Assembly: GCA_947084925.1 (NCBI GenBank)
Contig: CAMTUJ010000022.1
Span: forward strand, 1-25,087
Direction: 5' to 3'
Length of the DNA: 25,087 nucleotides
From: JAGPUQ01 sp947084925
Lineage (GTDB): Bacteria; Pseudomonadota; Gammaproteobacteria; Pseudomonadales; Porticoccaceae
Shown here in pieces: positions 1 through 6,393 of the stretch (position 1 is its first letter; each line of letters starts with the position of its first letter). Under the pieces are notes generated by a model that worked only from the letters and a program-made list of their open reading frames with translations, was not told where the DNA came from and searched no databases. The translations under genes and the position numbers were made by a program.

Positions 1-137
1 CCCCGCAGTTTCGGATTGGGCTTCCTCCAGACCCCGCCTCGCGACGACGCCCTTGCCCTTCTCCTTGCCTTCGGCTCTGCGTAAACCTGGCCATAGGACT
101 TTCACCTATGAAGTAACGCGCCATGCCCGGCGCACAC
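1..137 (-). mobile_element. 5' end of a group IIC (class C) intron, partial
   Basis: Read on the minus strand, the segment begins with GTGTGCGCCGGGCATGG, which fits the group II 5' start (GUGYG) and the class C form of it. It continues into a small stem around TGAAAGT (ATAGG/CCTAT, near 90-108), then a GAGCCGAAGGC segment, a CAAGGGCGTCGTCGCGAGG segment and a TCTGGAGGAAGCC segment. These occur in the order I know from domain I of bacterial group IIC introns. The ribozyme core, the intron-encoded reverse transcriptase and the 3' end would lie to the left, outside the window. Class C introns insert just after a hairpin, either a Rho-independent terminator or an integron attC site, and a hairpin lies 3 nt upstream here. 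Recognition is from memory of the family. The exact boundary at 137 is inferred from the GTGTG start. Confidence 0.8.
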
Positions 138-188
138 GTCCCGGTTCAGCGGCGGCGGTACGCCGTCCGCTGGAACCGGTTGTTAGCT
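138..188 (-). other. attC-like bulged hairpin downstream of katG
   Basis: An imperfect inverted repeat at 141-179 pairs in three blocks: 141-147 with 173-179, 148-152 with 167-171, and 153-157 with 161-165, with a GTA loop. The only interruptions are two single unpaired bases, T166 and G172, both on the same arm. Just outside it, 180-188 reads TTGTTAGCT, so in katG sense the hairpin is preceded by AGCTAAC, close to the attC R'' consensus RYYYAAC. Folded attC bottom strands carry extrahelical T and G bases on one arm, as here, and this polarity makes the minus strand (katG sense) the cassette top strand. The matching R' box on the other side is missing; GAC and then the intron start stand in its place. 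It could also be a simple stem-loop used by the intron as a target. Confidence 0.5.
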
Positions 189-234
189 GGCCAGTTTCCC
201 CAGTCATAAGCCCTCGAAGGTATTTATGCTGCGA

Positions 235-2382
235 TCAGGCCAGGCCGAAGCGGTCCAGGTTCATCACCTTGACCCAGGCCGCTACGAAGTCCCTGACGAA
301 CCTCTCCCTGCCATCGGCGCTGGCGTAGACCTCGGCATAGGCGCGCAGCACTGAGTTGGAGCCAAAGATCAGGTCGTTGCGGGTGCCGGTGTACTTCACC
401 TTGCCGCTCTTGCGATCCCGGCCTTCGAACACTTCAGCCTCGTCGTCCACCGCCTTCCACTCCATGCCCATGTCAAGCAGGTTGACGAAGAAGTCGTTGC
501 TCAGCACGCCGACCTTGTCGGTGAACACGCCGTGCGTGCTACCGTCGTAGTTGGCGCCGAGCACGCGCAGGCCGCCGACCAGCACGCTCAGCTCGGGCCC
601 GGTCAGCGTCAGCAACTGCGCCCGGTCAATCAGCAGGGCTTCGGTCGGCGCGCCGATCTTGCCCTTCTTGTAGTTGCGGAAGCCATCGGCCACGGGTTCG
701 AGCTCGGCGAAGGATTCGACATCGGTCTGCGCCTGCGTGGCATCCACGCGGCCCGGCGCGAACGGCACCGCCATCGCCACACCGGCGGCCTTTGCGGCCT
801 GCTCGACGCCCACGCTGCCGGCCAGCACCATAATGTCGGCCAGCGACACCTTGCCCAAGGACTTCTGGATCTCGACCAGCTTGACCAGTGTCTTGACCGC
901 GCCCTTGTTGACCGCCCAATCCTTCTGCGGGGCCAGGGCCAGGCGCGCACCGTTGGCGCCGCCGCGCTTGTCGCCGCCGCGGAAGGTGGCGGCGGATGCC
1001 CAGGCCACGGTCACGAGCTCGCTGACCGACAGGCCGGAAGCGGCGATCTTGGCCTTCACGTCAGCGATGTCCGCAGCGGTCGGCTTGTTGGTCTCAGCCG
1101 GCAACGGGTCCTGCCAGATCAGGTCTTCCTTCGGCACTTCGGGGCCGAGGTAGCGCGCCTTGGGACCCATGTCGCGGTGGGTCAGCTTGAACCATGCGCG
1201 GGCAAAGGCTTCGGCAAAGGCTTGCGGATCGTCGAGGAAGCGCCTGGAAATCTTGCCGAATTCCGGATCAAAGCGCAGCGTCAAATCGGTGGTCAGCATG
1301 GTGGGCTTGTGCATCTTGCCCGGCACATGCGCATCGGGAATGATCTCCGGTGCGTTATTGGCGATCCACTGCTTGGCACCGGCAGGCGACGTGGTGAGCT
1401 CCCATTCGTACTTGAACAGGTTCTCGAAAAAGTTGTTACTCCACAGCGCCGGGGTCTTGGTCCAGGTCACTTCCAGGCCGCTAGAGATGGTGTCCTTGCC
1501 GTGGCCGCCGCCGTAGTTGCTGATCCAGCCCAAGCCCTGCGCCTCGATAGGCGCGCTTTCGGGTTCCGGCCCCTTGTGCGATTCCGGCGCGGCGCCATGC
1601 GCCTTGCCGAAGGTATGGCCACCGGCGATAAGCGCAACGATCTCTTCGTCGCTCATTGCCATGCGGCCGAAGGTCGCACGGATGTCCTTGGCGGCGGCCA
1701 GGTAATCGCCGCTGGCATTCGGACCTTCCGGGTTCACATAGATCAGGCCCATATGAGTGGCGGCGAGGTTGTGGTCCAGCTCGCGGTCGCCATGGAAGCG
1801 CTTGTCGTCAGCCAGCCACTTGGTCTCAGCACCCCAGTTCACGTCCATATCCGGTTCCCAGACGTCCTCACGACCGCAGGCGAAGCCGAAGGTACGGAAG
1901 CCCATGGATTCCAGCGCGACGTTGCCGGCCAGGATGAAGAGGTCGGCCCAGGAGATCTGCTGGCCGTATTTCTGCTTGATGGGCCAGAGCAGGCGGCGTG
2001 TCTTGTCGATGTTGACGTTGTCGGGCCAGGAATTGAGCGGCGCGAAACGCTGCTGACCACGACCGCCACCGCCACGCCCGTCGAGAGTGCGGTAAGTGCC
2101 GGCTGCGTGCCAGGCCATGCGGACCATCTGCGGACCATAGTGGCCGAAGTCGGCGGGCCACCAGTCCTGGCTATCTGTCATGAGCTTGACCAGGTCGGCC
2201 TTGAGCGCCTTGTAGTCGAGCTTCTTGAACTCTCTGGCGTAGTTGAACTTCTCACCCAGCGGGTTGGACTTGTTCGAGTGCTGGTTCAGCAGATCCACTC
2301 GCAACTGGTTCGGCCACCAGTCCTGGTTCGAGGTCCCACCGCCGGCAGTGTGATGGAACGGGCACTTTGCTTCGGTTGGCAT
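235..2382 (-). CDS. katG: Catalase-peroxidase KatG
   Basis: Bifunctional haem enzyme that removes hydrogen peroxide by catalase and peroxidase activity in the cytoplasm. The 715 residues match the two-domain KatG length (about 725 in E. coli). The N-terminal domain has the distal haem pocket RMAWH (Arg88, Trp91, His92). The expected Met-Tyr-Trp adduct partners are Trp91, Tyr215 (in GLIYVNPEGP) and Met241, and the proximal haem ligand is His256 in AGGHTFGKAHG. The C-terminal half is the usual inactive duplicate domain. The ATG is preceded by an AGGAGAG ribosome site. Upstream, toward 2563, lies a divergent integrase fragment; downstream is an attC-like hairpin followed by a group IIC intron start. 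The gene therefore sits in the position and orientation of an integron cassette, though 2.1 kb would be large for one. It looks intact. Confidence 0.97.
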   Translation of the reverse strand: MPTEAKCPFHHTAGGGTSNQDWWPNQLRVDLLNQHSNKSNPLGEKFNYAREFKKLDYKALKADLVKLMTDSQDWWPADFGHYGPQMVRMAWHAAGTYRTLDGRGGGGRGQQRFAPLNSWPDNVNIDKTRRLLWPIKQKYGQQISWADLFILAGNVALESMGFRTFGFACGREDVWEPDMDVNWGAETKWLADDKRFHGDRELDHNLAATHMGLIYVNPEGPNASGDYLAAAKDIRATFGRMAMSDEEIVALIAGGHTFGKAHGAAPESHKGPEPESAPIEAQGLGWISNYGGGHGKDTISSGLEVTWTKTPALWSNNFFENLFKYEWELTTSPAGAKQWIANNAPEIIPDAHVPGKMHKPTMLTTDLTLRFDPEFGKISRRFLDDPQAFAEAFARAWFKLTHRDMGPKARYLGPEVPKEDLIWQDPLPAETNKPTAADIADVKAKIAASGLSVSELVTVAWASAATFRGGDKRGGANGARLALAPQKDWAVNKGAVKTLVKLVEIQKSLGKVSLADIMVLAGSVGVEQAAKAAGVAMAVPFAPGRVDATQAQTDVESFAELEPVADGFRNYKKGKIGAPTEALLIDRAQLLTLTGPELSVLVGGLRVLGANYDGSTHGVFTDKVGVLSNDFFVNLLDMGMEWKAVDDEAEVFEGRDRKSGKVKYTGTRNDLIFGSNSVLRAYAEVYASADGRERFVRDFVAAWVKVMNLDRFGLA

Positions 2383-2449
2383 GTCTTCTCTCCTTTTCTC
2401 TCTGAATTTGGGTTCGTACTGCTAACTATAATTTCTGCGGCAAAAGCGA

Positions 2450-2463
2450 CGTGTTGCAACACG
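2450..2463. promoter_or_regulatory. Perfect 14-bp palindrome in the katG / integrase-fragment intergenic region
   Basis: CGTGTTGCAACACG is a perfect inverted repeat without a spacer. It lies 68 bp upstream of the katG start, between katG and the divergent integrase fragment. It overlaps the candidate -35 hexamer of the plus-strand promoter at 2454-2481 and lies upstream of a TATAGT hexamer (minus strand, 2425-2430) that could be the katG -10. Position and symmetry suggest a transcription-factor operator. It does not match the spaced ATAG/CTAT pattern of OxyR, so the regulator is unknown. Confidence 0.45.
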
Positions 2464-2481
2464 ACAAAACCGCCGTATAAT
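2454..2481 (+). promoter_or_regulatory. Candidate sigma-70 promoter of the integrase fragment
   Basis: TTGCAA (2454-2459), a 16-bp spacer and a perfect TATAAT (2476-2481) lie about 80 bp upstream of the integrase-fragment ATG. The -35 matches the consensus at 4 of 6 positions. The palindrome at 2450-2463 overlaps the -35, so a factor bound there could control both directions. Confidence 0.45.
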
Positions 2482-2562
2482 CTTCCGCTATTCCCGCAAC
2501 CCCTTGATTTCAAAAGAGGCGGGCTGCGGAAACACTGCAATAAATCACGGAGGAAATCCGCC

Positions 2563-2691
2563 ATGGAGGCACCCCACCAGCCGCGGCTGCTCGATCAGGT
2601 GCGCGAGCGTTGCCGCGTCAAACACTACAGCCTGCGCACCGAGCAGGCCTACATCCACTGGATTCGCCGCTTCATCCTGTTTCACGGCAAA
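2563..2691 (+). pseudogene. Integron-type tyrosine integrase, 5' remnant
   Basis: The first 43 codons match the N-terminal SAM-like domain of integron integrases: RLLDQVRERCRVKHYS is followed by RTEQAYIHWIRRFILFHGK. It has a good ribosome site (ACGGAGG, about 8 nt before the ATG) and a candidate promoter upstream. Similarity ends after the HGK residues. The frame stays open to a stop at 2847, but the residues after codon 43 no longer look like an integrase, and the catalytic domain (Arg...HxxR...Tyr, normally about 320 residues in all) is absent. The fragment is therefore a truncated, inactive gene. It is transcribed away from katG, as intI is transcribed away from its cassettes. Other phage-type integrases share this N-terminal domain, but the HYSLRTEQAY and FILFHGK segments are typical of the integron branch. 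Confidence 0.75.
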
Positions 2692-3103
2692 AGTAAGGGC
2701 GCCGGGGTCAGTTCTCGCATCGTACCATCAGCCATGAAATTGAACCGAAATCTCCCTAGTCAGGTGTTGCATCGACACATGATCAGCGGAATAATCCGCC
2801 AGCATGGCAACTCAGAAAATAAACTTGCGTTGCGCGAATGGACCTGACCGTATGCGGCCGATCCCTTACGGCAGACTACCTTCCAAACCGTCCGACCCGA
2901 TCAACGGACATGGCGCTGATGCCGCCCCCCAGCGCCTCGCTTTTTGATGGGACCTTACATGTCGAGCCCCTTTTGATACGATAGTCTGCCGAGCATTCAC
3001 GTTCCTGGCCCCCGTCCTTGCACAAGGACCCCGAGAGGCCAGCGAATCCATGTCGATAACGCTTCACCTGATACACCTTTGATAATGCCGAGAGGAAAGC
3101 TAT
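2692..3103. other. Gene-free spacer with probable mobile-element debris
   Basis: No convincing gene is seen in these 412 bases. The first part, just after the integrase break, contains GGGGTCAGTTCTCGCA, which resembles a motif I associate with REP/RAYT-type elements, and a small GCGGA-ATAA-TCCGC hairpin near 2787-2800. Base composition is more mixed than in the neighbouring genes. The last part must hold the promoter of the monooxygenase gene at 3104. GATAAT at 3082-3087 is a possible -10, but no good -35 accompanies it. The stretch looks like scar tissue from insertions and deletions. Confidence 0.4.
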
Positions 3104-4750
3104 ATGTCTGATTCACAAGGGAAAGTTCTGGATGCCATCGTGGTGGGAACGGGGATGGCGGGCCTCTACATGATCAAGCGCCTGAACGACCAGGGCCTGA
3201 ACATCCAGGCCTTCGAAGCCGGCTCCGGCGTCGGTGGCGCCTGGTTCTGGAACCGCTACCCCGGCTGTCGCGCCGACCTGCCCATCATCGAGTACTCCTA
3301 TTCGTTCTCCAAGGAACTGGAGCAAGAGTGGAACTGGACCGAGGTGATGGCCGGCCAGCCGGAAATCGAGCGCTACCTGAACCATGTGGCGGACCGCTTC
3401 GATCTGCGCAAGGACATCAAATTCGACACCAAGGTGACGGATTGCCTGTACGACGAAAAAAGCAATCTCTGGACCGTCAAGACCAACAAGGGCGAAACCT
3501 ATACCGCCACTTATTGCATTCTGGCGACCGGCTGCCTGAACGAGCCCAACTACCCGGACTTCAAGAATGCGGATGCGTTCAAGGGCGAGGTCTATCACAC
3601 CGCGCAATGGCCGCGGAACGGCGTGGATCTGAGCGGCAAACGCGTCGCCATCGTCGGCTGTGGTTCTTCCGGTGTACAGGCCATTCCGCAAATCGCCAAG
3701 CAGGCCAAACAACTGATCGCGTTCCAGCGCAGCCCGGTTTACACCTTCCCGGCCCGCAACGCGCCGATGAAGCCCGAGTTTCTTGCGCAGGCGAAAAAAG
3801 ACTATGCCGAGATTCGCGAGCGCCAACGCAGCAGCGAAATGGGCATTGCGAATTACAACGGTCCCAAGAAGGAAGCGGATCCGAACAAGCCTGCCAAACC
3901 GAAGCCCAGCAAAAAAATCCTGGATATCACGCCGGAGCAGCGCAAGCAGGAAATCAAGGATTTTGGCGTCAATGTACTGTCCCAGTACGTCGATACCTAC
4001 TTTAACCGCGAAGCCAACGAGATCGCCTGCGAGCTGTACCGCGAGTATCTGCAAGAGACGCTGGAAGATCCGCAAAAGGCCGATGCCCTGTCGCCCAAGA
4101 ACTATCCCCTGCATTGCAAACGCCCGGTGATCGACACCGAGTACTATGCGGCGTTCCAGCGCGACAACGTTTCCATCGTTGACCTGCGCGCGACTCCGGT
4201 CGAGGAAGTCACCGCCAAGGGTCTGCGCACGACCCAGGCCGAGTACGAATTTGATGTGCTGGTCTATGCCACCGGCTTCGACGCCATGACGGGCACCATC
4301 AAGCGTCTGAACATCCGCGGGCGCAATAACCAGCTCCTGGCCGACAAGTGGAAAGACGGGCCGCGCATGTACATGGGTTTGCAAAGCGTGGGCTTCCCCA
4401 ACTTCTTCACCGTTACCGGCCCCGGCAGTCCCTCGGTGGTGAGCAATGTGCTGCACTCCATCGAGCAGCATGTGGAGTGGATCGACGCCTGTATCGCCCA
4501 TCTGCGCGAGAACCACATCAAAACCATCGAGCCGAAAATGGAGGCCGAAGACGCCTGGGTCGAGCATGTGAACAAGGCCGCGGAAGGCTCCATGATGACG
4601 GCGCCGACCTGTAATTCCTGGTATCTCGGCACCAACATCGAAGGCAAGCCGCGCGGTTTCATGCCTTATCTGGCGGGCACCAAGACCTACCGTCAGGAGT
4701 GCGAGGAAGTCGTGGCCAAGGGTTACGAGGGCTTTTCCCTGGCCAGCTGA
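3104..4750 (+). CDS. Flavin-containing Baeyer-Villiger-type monooxygenase
   Basis: Probably an FAD- and NADPH-dependent type I Baeyer-Villiger monooxygenase, which inserts oxygen next to a carbonyl of a cyclic or linear ketone. The 548 residues fit the family. The FAD-binding GTGMAG motif is at residues 15-20, followed by GGAWFWNRYPGCRAD (44-58). The fingerprint FxGxxxHxxxW is met by FKGEVYHTAQWP (159-170). The NADPH-binding motif GCGSSG is at 185-190, and ATGFDAMTG lies in the C-terminal third. Arg340 in CKRPVID is the likely catalytic arginine. A Lys/Pro-rich stretch (about 255-271) looks like an inserted surface loop. The ATG follows a GAGAGG ribosome site, and a strong terminator ends the unit. 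The substrate is not predictable; nearby CoA-transferase, hydratase and dehydrogenase genes fit degradation of alicyclic or steroid-like compounds. Confidence 0.9.
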   Translation: MSDSQGKVLDAIVVGTGMAGLYMIKRLNDQGLNIQAFEAGSGVGGAWFWNRYPGCRADLPIIEYSYSFSKELEQEWNWTEVMAGQPEIERYLNHVADRFDLRKDIKFDTKVTDCLYDEKSNLWTVKTNKGETYTATYCILATGCLNEPNYPDFKNADAFKGEVYHTAQWPRNGVDLSGKRVAIVGCGSSGVQAIPQIAKQAKQLIAFQRSPVYTFPARNAPMKPEFLAQAKKDYAEIRERQRSSEMGIANYNGPKKEADPNKPAKPKPSKKILDITPEQRKQEIKDFGVNVLSQYVDTYFNREANEIACELYREYLQETLEDPQKADALSPKNYPLHCKRPVIDTEYYAAFQRDNVSIVDLRATPVEEVTAKGLRTTQAEYEFDVLVYATGFDAMTGTIKRLNIRGRNNQLLADKWKDGPRMYMGLQSVGFPNFFTVTGPGSPSVVSNVLHSIEQHVEWIDACIAHLRENHIKTIEPKMEAEDAWVEHVNKAAEGSMMTAPTCNSWYLGTNIEGKPRGFMPYLAGTKTYRQECEEVVAKGYEGFSLAS

Positions 4751-4792
4751 CCGGCAGCGTTGCTGCGCTAAAATGGCAGGCATCCTCGAAAG

Positions 4793-4828
4793 GCACCGTC
4801 ATCCCCTCGGGTGACGGTGCTTTTTTTT
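4793..4828 (+). terminator. Rho-independent terminator after the monooxygenase
   Basis: A perfect 9-bp stem, GCACCGTCA (4793-4801) with TGACGGTGC (4812-4820), is followed directly by eight T residues (4821-4828). It lies 42 bp after the monooxygenase stop and separates that gene from the dehydrogenase gene at 4873. Confidence 0.9.
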
Positions 4829-4872
4829 GGTGGGAACAAAACCAGCTTCAACCATAAAAACGAGAGAAGCCA

Positions 4873-5763
4873 ATGAAAATCGCATTTATCGGCATCGGCA
4901 ACATGGGCGGCCCCATGTGTCGCAACATTCTCAAAAACAGCGACCATGAGGTAACGGTTTTCGATCTGAGCGCCGCGGCGGTAGCGCGCTGCACGGAGCT
5001 GGGCGCCAAAGTCGGTGAATCGCCCCGCGCCGTCGCCGCCGACGCGGATGTGGTGATGACTTCCCTGCCGCACCCGCGCGATGTGGAACAGGTGGTTCTC
5101 GGCGCCGGTGGCATTGCGGAGAGCATCAAGCCCGGCGCGGTGTACTGCGATCTCAGCACCAATTCACCCTTGGTGGTGCGCAAGCTCTCCGCGGTGCTTG
5201 GCAAACAGGGTGTCAGCATGCTGGATGCCCCGGTCAGCGGCGGCGTTGTCGCCGCCGATAAAGGGACACTCGCGGTGATGGTGGGTGGCGCACGCGCGAC
5301 ATTCGATAGGCTGGAATCCGTATTCAAGTGCTTTGGTGAGAACGTCGTCTACTGCGGCGACACCGGCACCGGTTGCGTGGCCAAGATCGCCAACAACCTG
5401 ATCGCCTTCTGCAATATGGCGGCAAGCGCCGAAGGGCTGATGCTGGGAGTCGCCGCCGGTATCGACCTGGAAGTGCTCAATCAGGTGATCCGAAACAGCA
5501 GCGGCAACAGCATGACGTTTCGCGCGGTGGTCAAAAATGCCAAATCCGGCGACTGGACACCCAGCTTTTCCATCGGTCTTGCCTACAAGGACATGCATCT
5601 TGCGCTGGAGCTGGCCGATGAGCTCGGCGTGCCCTTGATGCTGAGCCCCACGGTCCACAACCTGATGCGCATGGCCAAGGGACTCGGCTACGAACAAAAC
5701 GATGCCACGGCGATACTGCGGGTTTATGAAGACACCATGAACAGGCCGTTAAAGATACTCTGA
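4873..5763 (+). CDS. 3-hydroxyisobutyrate dehydrogenase family protein
   Basis: NAD(P)-dependent beta-hydroxyacid dehydrogenase that oxidises a 3-hydroxy acid such as 3-hydroxyisobutyrate in valine catabolism, or reduces tartronate semialdehyde. The 296 residues are the usual length. The Rossmann motif GIGNMG is at residues 7-12. The substrate-binding DAPVSGG contains Ser122, and the catalytic lysine is Lys171 in GCVAKIANN, the positions expected for the family. The C-terminal all-helical domain is complete. The start is fixed by a GAGAGAAG ribosome site. It is the first gene after a terminator, so it needs its own promoter, which I could not place. The name mmsB would suit, but GarR-like 2-hydroxy-3-oxopropionate reductases share all these motifs, so no symbol is given. 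Confidence 0.9.
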   Translation: MKIAFIGIGNMGGPMCRNILKNSDHEVTVFDLSAAAVARCTELGAKVGESPRAVAADADVVMTSLPHPRDVEQVVLGAGGIAESIKPGAVYCDLSTNSPLVVRKLSAVLGKQGVSMLDAPVSGGVVAADKGTLAVMVGGARATFDRLESVFKCFGENVVYCGDTGTGCVAKIANNLIAFCNMAASAEGLMLGVAAGIDLEVLNQVIRNSSGNSMTFRAVVKNAKSGDWTPSFSIGLAYKDMHLALELADELGVPLMLSPTVHNLMRMAKGLGYEQNDATAILRVYEDTMNRPLKIL

Positions 5764-5767
5764 GCAA

Positions 5768-5860
5768 CCGTCATGCCCGCGGAAGCGGGCATCCAGAAGG
5801 CCCTGATATTTCTGGGTTCCCGCCCCCGCTTTCGCGGGGGCAGGCTCTGCGCGGGAACTA
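5768..5860. repeat. Dispersed palindromic repeat, two hairpins
   Basis: Two strong inverted repeats stand in tandem: ATGCCCGC/GCGGGCAT (5773-5792) and GCCCCCGC/GCGGGGGC (5822-5841). The second is flanked by GTTCCCGC and GCGGGAAC. The wording (CGTCATGCCCGCGGAAGCGG and so on) is that of the short palindromic repeats scattered between genes in many proteobacteria. It may act as a bidirectional terminator between the plus-strand dehydrogenase and the minus-strand gene that ends at 5959. Confidence 0.75.
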
Positions 5861-5958
5861 CGATTGCGTGGTTATTCGGAATATCCCCGATCAATTCACC
5901 GAAAAACGGGACGGGAGTTTCTTGGAGTCACCGGCGTAATCGAGGTCAAATTTCCGGT

Positions 5959-6336
5959 TCATGCCTCTTCCACCGGCCATACTTCCGCGAGCACACGAAA
6001 CGCGCTGGCGGCGACGGGCCAACCGGCGTAATGCGCCGCATGGATGATCATCGCTTCGAGCTGTTCGCGGGTCACACCCAGGTTTCTGGCGCCCGGGAAG
6101 TGAATGCGCTGCTCCGCTTCGCGATTGAGCGCGACCAGGATGGTGCAGGTGATCAGGGAGCGCAGCTCCAGCGTGAGCTCCTCGCCCTGCCAGACGTCCC
6201 CAAACAGATGCGCCATGGTGTATTGCGTGAATTTTTCCGGGATCGCGGCCCGGACCGATTTGGCCTGTCGCTCCTGACCCGCGGTCAGTTTCTTGAAAAA
6301 CGCGATGCCTTTTTCTCGCTTGTTCTCGTCGGACAT
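5959..6336 (-). CDS. Carboxymuconolactone decarboxylase family protein
   Basis: Small all-helical protein of the CMD family (125 residues), like PcaC, which decarboxylates gamma-carboxymuconolactone in protocatechuate degradation. The conserved core is present: TLELRSLITCTILVALNR (about 55-72), then REQLEAMIIHAAHYAGWP (about 90-107). The CxxC pair of the AhpD peroxidase branch is absent, so a redox role is unlikely. The ATG is preceded by GGAG. It follows the CoA-transferase gene by 57 bp on the same strand, so the two are probably cotranscribed. No other protocatechuate genes are present, so the true substrate is open; many CMD paralogues lie in unrelated catabolic clusters. Confidence 0.85.
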   Translation of the reverse strand: MSDENKREKGIAFFKKLTAGQERQAKSVRAAIPEKFTQYTMAHLFGDVWQGEELTLELRSLITCTILVALNREAEQRIHFPGARNLGVTREQLEAMIIHAAHYAGWPVAASAFRVLAEVWPVEEA

Positions 6337-6393
6337 GACTGATACTCCAGATTGCCTGCGTGTGGTTTTTTCGCTTTGGATCCATGCCGGGGC

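Noticed and set aside
2400..2440. OxyR site in front of katG
   Set aside because: Only a single ATAG-like half is visible; the spaced four-part ATAG/CTAT pattern is absent.
532..2847. Long plus-strand open frame covering katG antisense and joining the integrase fragment
   Set aside because: Its first 1.8 kb is the complement of katG with low-complexity Gly/Arg/His-rich translation. Only the end, from 2563, resembles a protein family.
2692..2847. Functional C-terminal half of the integrase fragment
   Set aside because: The translation after the HGK residues has no integrase motif, and the frame stops after 94 codons.
3006..3021. Sigma-54-like TGGC...TTGC upstream of the monooxygenase
   Set aside because: The spacing between GG and GC is 11 instead of 10, and no activator gene or site is visible.
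3113..4783. Long minus-strand open frame opposite the monooxygenase
   Set aside because: Antisense shadow caused by high third-position GC; no recognisable domain, while the plus strand carries all monooxygenase motifs.
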